Source of the DNA: Steroidobacteraceae bacterium
Lineage (GTDB): Bacteria > Pseudomonadota > Gammaproteobacteria > Steroidobacterales > Steroidobacteraceae
DNA length: 36,924 nt
Assembly (NCBI GenBank): GCA_019187185.1
Contig: JABAQU010000039.1
Location: 1-36,924 of the forward strand
Direction: 5' to 3'
Position 1 is the stretch's first letter; the number at the start of each line of letters is the position of its first letter. Below the pieces are notes generated by a model, which saw only the letters and a list, made by a program, of their open reading frames with translations, was not told the origin of the DNA and searched no databases. The translations under genes and the position numbers were made by a program. Shown one piece after another: positions 24,841 to 34,011 of the stretch.

Positions 24841-25817
24841 TGACGCGATCACGTCTCGCGGCGCTCGCCGTCGTCGCACTGGCGGTGGCGCTGCTCGCAC
24901 TGTGGCTGTCGTCGCGCAGTGGCGCGCCGGAGGGCGGCCTCGCAGGGACGCGCGTCCTGCCCGACCTCGAAGCGAGGCTCAACGACGTGACGAGCGTCCG
25001 GCTCGCCGCGAAGGGTGCCTCGGTGACGCTCGCGCGCGCGGGTGACGCCTGGGTCGTCGAGGAACGCGCCTACGCGGCAGACACCGCGAAGCTGCGCAAG
25101 CTCCTGCTCGGACTGGCGAAGCTCGCGGTGATCGAGCAGAAGACACGCAATCCCGCGAGTTATCCGCAGCTCGGCGTCGAGGATCCGGGCCCCACGGCCA
25201 CCGGCACGCGCGTCGACGTCGTGACCCCCGCGAAGACTTTCTCGCTGATCGTCGGCAAGAATACGGGCAGCGTCGGCAGCTTCGTGCGCGTACCGGGATC
25301 GGCACAGAGCCTGCTCGCAGGGCCCGAGCTGTCGGTGGCTGCCGATCCGAAGCAGTGGATCGATACCGCGCTGGCCGACATACTCGCCGACCGCATCAAG
25401 GCCGTGGCCGTGAAGCCGCAGGCAGGGCCGGCGTGGCAGGCGAAGCGCGATGCGGCCACGGCCGCGCTCATGCTGTACGACCTGCCGAAGGGCAAGACCC
25501 AGCGCTCAGCGGACGGCGTCACGCCGGTCGCTGCCATGCTCGTCGGCCTCCACGTCGAGGATGTGCAGGCGGCGCCCACCGCCGACCCCGATCGCGGCGC
25601 ACCGCACGTCGCGCTCACGACCTTCGATGGCCTCGAGATCGGCCTGTGGGGGCGCGCCGACGGCGATCACCGCTACATCCGCGGCGACGCGCGCAGTACC
25701 GGCACGGCCACGGCGAAGGAAGCCGCGGCACTCGCGCAACGGCTCGCCGGCCGCGAGTTCGAGATTCCGCGGTACAAGTACGACGCCCTGTTCCGCCCCC
25801 TCGCCGACTTCACCTGA
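24840..25817 (+). CDS. DUF4340 domain protein
   Basis: A 325-residue protein with an N-terminal membrane anchor (about residues 6-22) and a long periplasmic region that fits DUF4340: the repeating patterns VRLAAKGASVTLAR, AWVVEERAYAADTAKLRKLL and LGVEDPGPTATGTRV are characteristic. The family is nearly always found beside GldG-like proteins. Function is unknown; probably an accessory of the exporter. The ATG at 24840 shares one base with the preceding stop; a GTG directly before it (24837) is an alternative. The last three codons and the stop lie inside the composite palindrome. Confidence 0.85.
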   Translation: MTRSRLAALAVVALAVALLALWLSSRSGAPEGGLAGTRVLPDLEARLNDVTSVRLAAKGASVTLARAGDAWVVEERAYAADTAKLRKLLLGLAKLAVIEQKTRNPASYPQLGVEDPGPTATGTRVDVVTPAKTFSLIVGKNTGSVGSFVRVPGSAQSLLAGPELSVAADPKQWIDTALADILADRIKAVAVKPQAGPAWQAKRDAATAALMLYDLPKGKTQRSADGVTPVAAMLVGLHVEDVQAAPTADPDRGAPHVALTTFDGLEIGLWGRADGDHRYIRGDARSTGTATAKEAAALAQRLAGREFEIPRYKYDALFRPLADFT

Positions 25818-26004
25818 CCCGTACCGCACCGAGTGCTGCGGCCTCGCCGTCGTGGGACGCCATGAGTCCTTTTCAGGGACGCCGTGAATACGTCCCTGTA
25901 GGCTCCGGGCGCGCCGTCCATGGCGCGCGCGGCCCTGAAAAGGACTCATGGCGTCCCACGACGGCAGGTCTGCGCGCGGTGTGCGGTACAGGTCAGGTGA
26001 AGTC
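25806..26004. repeat. Composite palindrome between convergent genes
   Basis: A nested inverted repeat of 199 bases. The outer arms are 25806-25829 and 25981-26004 (24 bases, one mismatch), followed inward by poorly paired DNA, then a perfect 33-bp stem (25846-25878 with 25933-25965). The 54-base centre holds two small hairpins: GGGACG/CGTCCC (25876-25896) and GCGCGCC/GGCGCGC (25909-25928). The outer arms include the stop codon of the DUF4340 gene and part of the lptG stop. No T-run follows. It may act as a two-way terminator or be a mobile-type repeat. Confidence 0.9.
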
Positions 26005-27067
26005 AGCGCGTGCGGGCGATCAGGATCACGGCCGCCAGCGCGAGACACAGCGTCGGCGCCCAGGCGAGCAGCATGGGTGGCGCATCGAACACGATCGCGC
26101 CGCTCTCGAGCATGCGCTGCGCGAGGAAAAAGGCGATGCCGATGATGAGCCCGATCATGGTGCGCGCGCCGGTGCCGGAGGATCGCAGTGGCCCGAACAC
26201 GAACGGCACCGCGAGGAGCACCGCGAACACGACGGCGACGGTGCGTGCCACGCGCGACCAGAATGCGAACTCGTAGGTCCGCGCATCGAGGCCGTTGCCG
26301 GCGAGCCCGCGCATCACGCGCCACAGCGACCGCAGGTCGAGATCCCTCGGGTCGCTGATCGCGAGCCCGAGGAAGCCGCCGCCGATTCCCGACGGCAGCA
26401 TGCGCGTCGAGGCGTTGCGGCCGCTGACATAATCGCCCGAGAAGCGCGACTCGGCGTAATCCTCGAGCTGCCACTGCCCGTCGGGCATCGCGCGGGCGCG
26501 CGTGGCGCGACCCATCGCGGCGAGCCCGTGATCGCGCGTCAGCTCGAACACGAGCATGCCTCCGAACTCGGTGGCGCCGGACTGCCCGGCCACGTTCAGC
26601 AGCAGGTCGCCATCCCGCACCCAGGCGCCGCCGCGGCCTGCGAAGCTCACGTTGTCGAACTTGCTGAAGGCCTTCATCTGGCGCGCGAACTGCTGCATCG
26701 GGGGCGCGAGGTACTCGCCGATCCCCGCCGCGAGCAGCATGAGCACGAGCCCCGCGAGAGCCGCCGACAGCGCGACCCGCGCGATCGACAGGCCGGATGC
26801 GCGCATGACGGTCAGTTCGCTGCCGCGGGCGAGCGCACCGAGGCCGAGCAGGGCGCCGATCAGCGCCGCAATCGGCAGCATCAGGAAGACCTGCTGCGGT
26901 ATGCCGAGCACGGTGTAGAACATCGCGTCGAGCGCGCGGTAGGCCCCGACGCCGATGTCGTCCTGCTGCTGGATGAACGTGAAGAGCGTACCGAGCGCGA
27001 CGAGCACCGACAACGCGAGCGCCACGCCGCCGAACACCGTGCGCAGGATGTATCGATCGAGGATCAT
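26003..27067 (-). CDS. lptG: LptG, permease of the LPS export ABC transporter
   Basis: A 354-residue inner-membrane protein. It has three N-terminal helices (about residues 10-33, 50-75 and 95-118), a periplasmic beta-jellyroll (about 125-255) and three C-terminal helices (about 270-350). The opening ILDRYILRTVFGGVALAL is typical of LptF/LptG. With LptF and the LptB ATPase it pulls lipopolysaccharide from the inner membrane into the Lpt bridge. It follows lptF by 7 bases. The order and the slightly better match to LptG support the name; it ends in the composite palindrome. Confidence 0.93.
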   Translation of the reverse strand: MILDRYILRTVFGGVALALSVLVALGTLFTFIQQQDDIGVGAYRALDAMFYTVLGIPQQVFLMLPIAALIGALLGLGALARGSELTVMRASGLSIARVALSAALAGLVLMLLAAGIGEYLAPPMQQFARQMKAFSKFDNVSFAGRGGAWVRDGDLLLNVAGQSGATEFGGMLVFELTRDHGLAAMGRATRARAMPDGQWQLEDYAESRFSGDYVSGRNASTRMLPSGIGGGFLGLAISDPRDLDLRSLWRVMRGLAGNGLDARTYEFAFWSRVARTVAVVFAVLLAVPFVFGPLRSSGTGARTMIGLIIGIAFFLAQRMLESGAIVFDAPPMLLAWAPTLCLALAAVILIARTR

Positions 27068-27074
27068 GCGGCGC

Positions 27075-28154
27075 TCAGCCCCGGTACCGCAGGCGCGCCG
27101 TCACGCGCGGCGCCGCCATGACGAGCACGCCGAGTGCCACGAGTGCGACGTGCACCCACCAGAGACCGATCCGCTCCGGCACGACCCCGCGCTCGATCCA
27201 GACGCGGCCTGCGGACGCGAGATTCGAGTAGAGGAAGTAGATCAGCACCGCGAGCCAGACCCGCGCATAGCGGCTCTGCCGCGGACGCAGGCGGCTCAGC
27301 GGCACGGCGAGCAGCGTCAGCGTGATCGCCATGATCGGCAGCGCGATGCGCCAGTGCAGCTCGGCGCGATCGGCGAGCGAGCGGCTCGCGATCAATGCCT
27401 GCGTCGGCACGGCTTCGACGCGCCGCCGACCCTCGGAGAGTTCCGGCACGCGCACCGGCACGACCTGTTCGGCGAAGCGCACGATGCGAAACCGCGACGA
27501 GCCCGGCACACCTTCGAAGCGCTCGCCGTCGTAGAGCGTGAGGGTGTGCAGCATGCCGTCGGCCGAGATGGCGTGGCGCGCGCGCTGCGCGAGCGTGACT
27601 TCCACCGCCTCGGCATTCGCACGCTTGATGAACACGCGCTCGAGCGTGCCGTCCGGTGCGGCGTGCTCGGCGTAGATGACCACGCTGCCGCCGCCGAACG
27701 AGCGGAACTGGCCGGCGGTGATCGGCGAGAACTGGCCCGAGCGCAGCGCTTCGCTGCGCAGCGCATATGCGTGCCCCGACGCCCGGGGCGCGAGATCGAG
27801 CGTGAGCCATGCGAGCAGCGCCGTGACGAGGATCGCGAGCCCCGCAATCGGCACGTAGATGCGCCCGGGCCCCACGCCGCAGGCCTGCGCGGCGGTCATC
27901 TCGCTCTCGTGCCACAGCCGGCCGAAGGCGAGCACGACACCGAGCAGCAAGCCGATCGGCACGACGACCGGCAGGTTCTGCACCGTCGACAGGCCGATCA
28001 GCGTGAGCACCGCGGAGCGCGGGTACTGGTTGTCGGCGGCACGCTCGAGCACTGCCGCGACCTGGTTCGTGAGAAGGATGGCCAGCAGCACGGCCGTGAC
28101 CGCGAGCCACGACAGCACGACTTCCTTCAGGATGTAGCGATCGAGACGCCGCAA
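27075..28154 (-). CDS. lptF: LptF, permease of the LPS export ABC transporter
   Basis: A 359-residue partner of LptG with the same plan: three helices, a periplasmic jellyroll (about residues 125-260, including VFIKRANAEAVEVTLAQ) and three helices. The first residues RRLDRYILKEVVLSWLAV are the conserved first amphipathic and membrane helix. The start is TTG at 28154; no ATG is close. It lies divergent to pepA across 181 bases, the same arrangement as in E. coli. No convincing promoter was found for it. Confidence 0.94.
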   Translation of the reverse strand: MRRLDRYILKEVVLSWLAVTAVLLAILLTNQVAAVLERAADNQYPRSAVLTLIGLSTVQNLPVVVPIGLLLGVVLAFGRLWHESEMTAAQACGVGPGRIYVPIAGLAILVTALLAWLTLDLAPRASGHAYALRSEALRSGQFSPITAGQFRSFGGGSVVIYAEHAAPDGTLERVFIKRANAEAVEVTLAQRARHAISADGMLHTLTLYDGERFEGVPGSSRFRIVRFAEQVVPVRVPELSEGRRRVEAVPTQALIASRSLADRAELHWRIALPIMAITLTLLAVPLSRLRPRQSRYARVWLAVLIYFLYSNLASAGRVWIERGVVPERIGLWWVHVALVALGVLVMAAPRVTARLRYRG

Positions 28155-28335
28155 AGCCCGCCCTGCACGACTTCGGTTACACTAGCGCACCGCTTTCGCA
28201 CCCATTTGCAACACCAGAATCGGTGCCAAATCACCAAGAATGGGATGGGACGGCGGACCGGAGCTAAGGTAATTCAGTCTGCTTCACGTCACAACGGCGC
28301 GCATCGCGCGAAATGAGCCGTTGCCGGGGGACCCA

Positions 28336-29835
28336 ATGATGAAATTCGAGGTTTGGAACGGGGATGCGAGCCGTCTCAGGGCCGATTGTCTCGTCGCCGG
28401 CGTCTTCGAGGGGGGCGAACTGCCCGACGAGACACGCCAGATCGACAAGGCGGCCGGTGGTCGCATCGCGGCGCTCGCGCGGCGTGGCGATTTTGCCGCC
28501 CGGAGCGGCGACACCCTGCTCCTCACCGACCTCCCCGGCCTGCGTGCGTCGCGCGTGCTGCTGGTCGGCCAGGGCAAGCGGGCCGATCTCGGCCGCAAGC
28601 CATGGCGGCGCGCGGTCCATGCGGCCGTCGTCGCGCTCGCGAAGACCCGCATCGCGAGCGCCGCTTTCGCGCTCGCGCGCCCTGTCGCGAGCGAGCTCGA
28701 CGACTATTGGCTCGCGCGGGCCACGGCCGAAATCACCGCGGCCGCACTCTACCGCGTGAACGATCTCAAGAGCGGCAGGAAGCCGCGAGCGGCGGCACTC
28801 GCCCGCCTGCTCGTCGGCCCGGTCGCGGCGAGCGGCACGGCCGCCGCGAAGCGCGGGTTCGGGCACGGCGCCGCAGTCGGTGTCGGTCTCGGCACCTTGC
28901 GCGATCTCGCGAACCTGCCGTCGAACGTCTGTACGCCGAGCTACCTCGCCGGCGCGGCCCGCAAGCTCGCGCAGCGTCACCCGAAGACACTGCGCGTGCG
29001 CGTGCTCGACGAACGAGCGATACGCCGCGAGCGCATGGGCTGCTTCCTCGCGGTCACGCGTGGCAGCGACGAGCCGCCCCGCTTCATCGTGCTCGAGCAC
29101 CGCGGCGGCAAGGCGGGCAGCGCGCCCGTCGTGCTCGTCGGCAAAGGCATCACGTTCGACACGGGCGGCATCTCGCTGAAAGACCCGCCGGCCATGGACG
29201 AGATGAAATTCGACATGAGCGGCGCCGCGACCGTGATCGCCGCGCTCACAGTCGTCAGCGAACTCGCGCTGCCGCTCAACGTCGTCGGCCTCGTGCCGAC
29301 CTGCGAGAACATGCCGGGCGGGCGCGCGACCAAGCCGGGCGACATCGTGACGAGCGCCTCGGGCCAGACCGTCGAGATCCTGAACACCGATGCCGAGGGC
29401 CGCCTGATCCTGAGCGATGCCCTGCACTACGCGCGGCGCTTCAAACCCGCGGCGGTCATCGACATCGCCACGCTCACGGGCGCCTGCGTGGTGGCGCTCG
29501 GCGCACATCACAGCGGCGTCATGGCGAACGACGATGCGCTCGCGCAGGAACTCGTGGACTGCGGTCGCCGCGCCGACGATCGCGCCTGGCAGCTGCCGCT
29601 CACCGAGGACTACGCCGAGCAGCTGAAGAGCAATTTCGCCGACATGGCCAATGTCGCCGGCCGCGATGGAGGCGCCATCACCGCGGGCGCATTCCTCGGC
29701 AAGTTCACCAAGGGACTGAAGTGGGCCCACATGGATATCGCCGGCACGGCGTACCTGTCGGGCGCGCAGAAGGGCAGCACCGGGCGGCCCATCAGCCTGC
29801 TGTCCGAGTTCCTGATCCGGCGCGCCGCGCACTGA
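28336..29835 (+). CDS. pepA: Leucyl aminopeptidase (M17 family)
   Basis: A 499-residue hexameric metallo-aminopeptidase that removes N-terminal residues from peptides; in E. coli it is also a DNA-binding factor in Xer recombination and carAB control. The N-terminal domain (about 1-170) is variable. The catalytic domain has VGKGITFDTGGISLK (K270 and the following metal-binding Asp) and the M17 signature NTDAEGRL (residues 350-357, with D352, E354 and R356). Two adjacent ATG codons (28336 and 28339) follow GGGGGA; the second has the better spacing, and a TTG at 28321 is less likely. holC and valS follow, as in E. coli. Confidence 0.96.
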   Translation: MMKFEVWNGDASRLRADCLVAGVFEGGELPDETRQIDKAAGGRIAALARRGDFAARSGDTLLLTDLPGLRASRVLLVGQGKRADLGRKPWRRAVHAAVVALAKTRIASAAFALARPVASELDDYWLARATAEITAAALYRVNDLKSGRKPRAAALARLLVGPVAASGTAAAKRGFGHGAAVGVGLGTLRDLANLPSNVCTPSYLAGAARKLAQRHPKTLRVRVLDERAIRRERMGCFLAVTRGSDEPPRFIVLEHRGGKAGSAPVVLVGKGITFDTGGISLKDPPAMDEMKFDMSGAATVIAALTVVSELALPLNVVGLVPTCENMPGGRATKPGDIVTSASGQTVEILNTDAEGRLILSDALHYARRFKPAAVIDIATLTGACVVALGAHHSGVMANDDALAQELVDCGRRADDRAWQLPLTEDYAEQLKSNFADMANVAGRDGGAITAGAFLGKFTKGLKWAHMDIAGTAYLSGAQKGSTGRPISLLSEFLIRRAAH

Positions 29836-29842
29836 GCCGCCG

Positions 29843-30286
29843 GTGCCACAGGTCGACTTCTACGTCACCGACGCGGCCGACGGCGACGTACGCCTCCGGC
29901 TCGCGTGTCGCGTGACCGAGAAGGCCTACCTGTCCGGCCTCTCCGTGCTCGTGTGGTGCCCCGCCGACGATGAACTCGCGCGCTTCGACGATCTCCTGTG
30001 GACGTTCTCGGACGGCAGCTTCGTGCCCCACGAGCGGCTCGCGGGTACGGGCGTGGCAGACAGCGCGCCCGTCGCGCTGTCGCGCGGCCAGGAGCCCGCG
30101 GTCGCGCCCGACATCGTCGTGAATCTCGCCCCGGACATTCCGCCCATTGCGCTGCGTGCGGCGCGGGTCGCGGAGTTCATCGACGGCGATGCGGGCCGGC
30201 GCGCGGCGGGCCGCGAGCGCTTCCGGCGATACCGTGAACAGGGCCTCGCTCCGGCCAGCCATCAGATCGGCGCCGCCTCGCTATAA
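29843..30286 (+). CDS. holC: DNA polymerase III chi subunit
   Basis: A 147-residue protein of the clamp-loader complex that links SSB to the psi subunit. The opening [21 protein letters not shown] in pieces (VDFYV, RLACRV.EKAY) and the [12 protein letters not shown] strand are characteristic, as is the INLAPDIPP-like NLAPDIPP motif. It starts with GTG 7 bases after pepA and its stop codon overlaps a TATAAT sequence that may serve valS. The pepA-holC-valS order is typical for gammaproteobacteria. Confidence 0.9.
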   Translation: MPQVDFYVTDAADGDVRLRLACRVTEKAYLSGLSVLVWCPADDELARFDDLLWTFSDGSFVPHERLAGTGVADSAPVALSRGQEPAVAPDIVVNLAPDIPPIALRAARVAEFIDGDAGRRAAGRERFRRYREQGLAPASHQIGAASL

Positions 30287-30294
30287 TTTGGCCG
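30282..30294 (+). promoter_or_regulatory. valS -10 box, likely giving a leaderless transcript
   Basis: A consensus TATAAT (30282-30287) overlaps the holC stop and ends 7 bases before the valS ATG, so transcription would begin at the A of the ATG. There is no Shine-Dalgarno between holC and valS. A -35 box at 17 bases (CCATCA) is poor. Read-through from pepA-holC may also supply valS. Confidence 0.4.
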
Positions 30295-33081
30295 ATGGAC
30301 AAGGTCTTCTCGCCGCGCGACATCGAGCAGCGGCTCTACGCCCAATGGGAATCGAGCGGCTGGTTCGCGCCCCGCGGTGCCGGAACCCCGTTCTGCATCG
30401 TGATTCCGCCGCCGAACGTCACCGGCACGCTGCACATGGGGCATGCGTTCCAGGACACGATCATGGATGCCCTCACGCGCTACCACCGGATGCGCGGCGC
30501 GGACACGCTGTGGCAGCCCGGCACGGACCACGCGGGCATCGCGACACAGATGGTGGTGGAGCGCCAGCTCGCCGCGCAGGGCCAGCATCGCACGTCGATG
30601 TCGCGCGATGCCTTCGTCGGGCGGGTGTGGGAGTGGAAGGCACAGTCGGGCGGCACGATCGCGCGCCAGCTGCGCCGCCTCGGCGCGTCGGTCGACTGGT
30701 CGCGCGACCGCTTCACGATGGACCCGGGGCTGTCGGCCGCCGTGACCGAAGCGTTCGTGCGCCTGCACGACGACGGCCTCATCTACCGCGGCAAGCGGCT
30801 CGTGAACTGGGACCCGGTACTGCTCACGGCCGTGTCGGACCTCGAGGTGCTCTCGGAGGAGGAGGACGGGCACCTCTGGCACCTGCGCTATCCGCTCGCG
30901 GACGGCACGGATCACCTGGTCGTCGCGACGACACGCCCCGAAACGATGCTCGGCGACACGGCCGTCGCCGTGCACCCCGACGATGCGCGCTACCGTGCAC
31001 TCGTCGGGCGCGAGATCGCACTGCCCCTCACCGGGCGCAGGATCCCGATCATCGCCGACAGCTACGTCGACCCGGCCTTCGGCTCCGGTTGCGTGAAGAT
31101 CACGCCGGCGCACGACTTCAACGACTATGAAGTCGGCGAGCGCCACGGCCTGCCGAAGATCAACATCTTCACGCCGCAGGCGGCGATCAACGACGCGGCG
31201 CCGGAGCGCTTCCGCGGGCTCGACCGCTTCGAGGCCCGCAAGCGCGTCGTCGCCGAACTCGAGGCCGCCGGTCTCGTCGAACGCATCGAGCCGCACAAGC
31301 TCAAGGTACCGCGCGGCGACCGCACGCACGCGGTGATCGAGCCCCTGCTCACCGACCAGTGGTATGTCCGCATCGAGCCGCTCGCGAAGCCCGCGATCGA
31401 CGCGGTCGAGCGCGGCGAGATCCGCTTCGTGCCGGAAAACTGGTCGAAGACCTACTTCGAGTGGATGCGCAACATCAAGGACTGGTGTGTCAGCCGCCAG
31501 CTCTGGTGGGGACACCGCATTCCCGCGTGGTACGACGAGGCGGGCCGGGTGTACGTCGGCCACGACGAGGCCGACGTGCGCCGCCGCCACGGACTCGGCG
31601 CCGACCTGCCACTCACGCGCGACCCGGACGTGCTCGACACCTGGTTTTCCTCGGCGCTGTGGCCGTTCTCGACGCTCGGCTGGCCGGATCGTACGGCGGA
31701 GCTCGCGAAGTTCTACCCGACGAGCGTGCTGGTCACCGGCTTCGACATCATCTTCTTCTGGGTCGCGCGCATGATCATGTTCGGCCTGAAGTTCATGGAC
31801 GGCCGGCCGCCGTTTCGCGACGTGTACATCCACGGCCTCATCCGCGACGGCGAAGGCCAGAAGATGTCGAAGTCGAAGGGCAACGTGATCGACCCGCTCG
31901 ACATCGTCGACGGCATCGACCTCGAATCGCTGGTCGCCAAGCGCACGAGCGGGCTGATGCAGGCACATCTCGCGCCCGCGATAGAGAAGGCGACGCGCAG
32001 GCATTTTCCGCAGGGCATCGATGCGTACGGCACCGATGCGCTGCGCTTCACGTTCGCCGCGCTCGCGACGCAGAGCCGCGACATCAGCTTCGACCTGGGG
32101 CGCGTCGCCGGCTACCGCAACTTCTGCAACAAGCTCTGGAACGCCGCGCGCTTCGTCACGATGGTGGCGGGCCCGGGCGAGACAGGCAGCGCGGACGCGG
32201 CCGCACACGCCATGGAGTTCTCCGTGGCCGACCGCTGGATCCGCTCGCGCCTCGGCCGCGCGATCGAGGCAGTCGACACGGCCTTCGCGGAATACCGCTT
32301 CGACTTCGCCGCGACCGCGCTCTACGAGTTCACCTGGTACGAGTTCTGCGACTGGTATCTCGAGCTCGTGAAGCCGGTGCTGCAAGGTGAAGCGGGCGCG
32401 GCGGCCCGCGACAGCGCCCGGCGCACGCTGCTCGAGGTGCTCGAGACGCTGCTGCGCGCGCTGCACCCGATCATGCCGTTCATCACCGAGGAGATCTGGC
32501 AGCGGATCGCGCCGCTCGCGGGCCGCGCCGGCGCCACGGTGATGCTCGCACCCTGGCCGAAGCGCGTGGATTTCCCCGTCGACGAGGCCGCCGAGGCGGA
32601 GGCGGCATGGCTGCAGCGCGTGATCCTCGCGCTGAGACAGGTGCGCGGCGAGATGAACATCGCCCCGTCGCGACGCATCCCGGTGCTGGCGAGCCACGTC
32701 AGCGCGCCGGATGCCGAGCGCCTCGCGCGACACGGGCTCTGCCTCACGCGCCTCGCGGGACTCGAGCGCATCGACATCCTGACCGCCGGCGAGCGTCCTC
32801 CGGCCTCGGCGACCGCGCTCGCCGGGGACCTGCAGCTGCACGTGCCGATGGCCGGGCTCATCGATGCAGGCGCCGAGGTCGACCGCCTCACCAAGCTGAT
32901 CGCGAAGAACGAGGGCGAGCTGAAGAAGGCTCGTGGCAAGCTCGCGAACGACAATTTCGTGCGCCATGCCCCGGCCGACGTCGTCGCGCAGGAGCGCGCG
33001 CGCATCGCGGCCTTCGAGCGCGACCTCGCGCAACTCGCGCCGCAGCTCGAGCGGGTGCGCAGCCTGCTGGCGGGCCCGTGA
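30295..33081 (+). CDS. valS: Valyl-tRNA synthetase
   Basis: A 928-residue class I synthetase, full length. The HIGH motif lies in [13 protein letters not shown] (residues 38-50), the editing domain (about 190-340) has [17 protein letters not shown], and KMSKS lies at residues 523-527. The anticodon-binding helical domain follows (about 620-790) and the C-terminus (about 865-928) is the ValS coiled-coil arm, beginning [19 protein letters not shown] in parts. The start codon follows a TATAAT box by 7 bases. Its stop overlaps the next gene's GTG, so the MoxR gene is coupled to it. Confidence 0.98.
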   Translation: MDKVFSPRDIEQRLYAQWESSGWFAPRGAGTPFCIVIPPPNVTGTLHMGHAFQDTIMDALTRYHRMRGADTLWQPGTDHAGIATQMVVERQLAAQGQHRTSMSRDAFVGRVWEWKAQSGGTIARQLRRLGASVDWSRDRFTMDPGLSAAVTEAFVRLHDDGLIYRGKRLVNWDPVLLTAVSDLEVLSEEEDGHLWHLRYPLADGTDHLVVATTRPETMLGDTAVAVHPDDARYRALVGREIALPLTGRRIPIIADSYVDPAFGSGCVKITPAHDFNDYEVGERHGLPKINIFTPQAAINDAAPERFRGLDRFEARKRVVAELEAAGLVERIEPHKLKVPRGDRTHAVIEPLLTDQWYVRIEPLAKPAIDAVERGEIRFVPENWSKTYFEWMRNIKDWCVSRQLWWGHRIPAWYDEAGRVYVGHDEADVRRRHGLGADLPLTRDPDVLDTWFSSALWPFSTLGWPDRTAELAKFYPTSVLVTGFDIIFFWVARMIMFGLKFMDGRPPFRDVYIHGLIRDGEGQKMSKSKGNVIDPLDIVDGIDLESLVAKRTSGLMQAHLAPAIEKATRRHFPQGIDAYGTDALRFTFAALATQSRDISFDLGRVAGYRNFCNKLWNAARFVTMVAGPGETGSADAAAHAMEFSVADRWIRSRLGRAIEAVDTAFAEYRFDFAATALYEFTWYEFCDWYLELVKPVLQGEAGAAARDSARRTLLEVLETLLRALHPIMPFITEEIWQRIAPLAGRAGATVMLAPWPKRVDFPVDEAAEAEAAWLQRVILALRQVRGEMNIAPSRRIPVLASHVSAPDAERLARHGLCLTRLAGLERIDILTAGERPPASATALAGDLQLHVPMAGLIDAGAEVDRLTKLIAKNEGELKKARGKLANDNFVRHAPADVVAQERARIAAFERDLAQLAPQLERVRSLLAGP

Positions 33082-33998
33082 GCGAGCGGCTGCAGCAGGC
33101 GATCGCGACGCTCGAGACGATCATTCTCGGCAAGAGCGGACCGCTGCGCCTCGCGGTCGCGTGCCTGCTCGCGCGCGGCCACCTGCTGATCGAAGACGTT
33201 CCCGGGGTCGGCAAGACGACGCTCGCGCACGCGCTCGCGCAGGTATTCGGCCTCGCCTGGCAGCGCGTGCAGTTCACGAGCGACCTGCTGCCTGCCGACA
33301 TCATCGGTGTGTCGGTGTTCGACCGGAACACGCAGCAGTTCCATTTCCGCAAGGGGCCGCTGTTCACCCAGCTGCTGCTCGCCGACGAAGTGAACCGCGC
33401 GAGCCCGAAGACGCAGAGCGCGCTCCTCGAGGCGATGGAAGAAAGACAGGTCAGCACCGACCTCACGACCTATCGATTGCCCGACCCGTTCTTCGTGGTC
33501 GCGACGCAGAATCCGCGCGAACAGGCCGGCACCTATGCGCTGCCCGAATCGCAGCTCGACCGCTTCCTGATGCGCATCGACCTCGGCTATCCGGACGCCA
33601 CGCACGAACGCGCACTGCTGCGCGAGGGCGAGCGCCGCGATCTGCTGCCGCAGCTCGCCCCCGTGCTCGACGCCGATCACCTGCTCGCGCTGCAGGCGGC
33701 GGTGCGCAAGCTGTACGTGTCGGAGGCGTTGCTCGATTACGTCCAGGACCTGATCGCGCACACGCGCGCGCAAGCCGACATCCGCGTCGGCCTCTCGCCG
33801 CGCGCGGGACAGGGCTTGCTGCGCGCGGCCCAGGCGTGGGCAGCGATCAGCGGTCGCAACGCCGTGCTGCCGGACGATGTGCAGGCGGTCTTTGGCGCGG
33901 TCGCCGGCCACCGCCTCGACCGGCGCGATGCGAGCGATCCGGCCGACGGCCTGCGCCTCGCGCATCGCGTCGTGGAATCGGTCCCCGTGCCGGCCTGA
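33078..33998 (+). CDS. MoxR-family AAA+ ATPase
   Basis: A 306-residue AAA+ protein. Walker A is GVGKTT (residues 43-48), Walker B is [10 protein letters not shown] (about 99-108, D103, E104), with sensor 1 in [14 protein letters not shown] and an arginine finger in [12 protein letters not shown]. MoxR proteins act as chaperone-like partners of von Willebrand or DUF58 proteins. The GTG overlaps the valS stop (GTGA); the longer in-frame extension is a shadow of valS. It is followed by DUF58 and TgpA, the standard three-gene set. Confidence 0.95.
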   Translation: MSERLQQAIATLETIILGKSGPLRLAVACLLARGHLLIEDVPGVGKTTLAHALAQVFGLAWQRVQFTSDLLPADIIGVSVFDRNTQQFHFRKGPLFTQLLLADEVNRASPKTQSALLEAMEERQVSTDLTTYRLPDPFFVVATQNPREQAGTYALPESQLDRFLMRIDLGYPDATHERALLREGERRDLLPQLAPVLDADHLLALQAAVRKLYVSEALLDYVQDLIAHTRAQADIRVGLSPRAGQGLLRAAQAWAAISGRNAVLPDDVQAVFGAVAGHRLDRRDASDPADGLRLAHRVVESVPVPA

Positions 33999-34011
33999 CG
34001 CGCCGCTGACC

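Noticed and set aside
22828-24900. 690-codon minus-strand frame opposite the GldG-like gene
   Set aside because: Antisense shadow with H- and R-rich composition; the plus-strand gene has anchors and family motifs.
28155-28335. Promoters between lptF and pepA
   Set aside because: TTGCAA and TAGTGT-like boxes exist but at poor spacing, so no site could be supported.
30262-33033. 923-codon minus-strand frame opposite valS
   Set aside because: It mirrors valS throughout and has no recognisable domain; valS itself is intact and certain.
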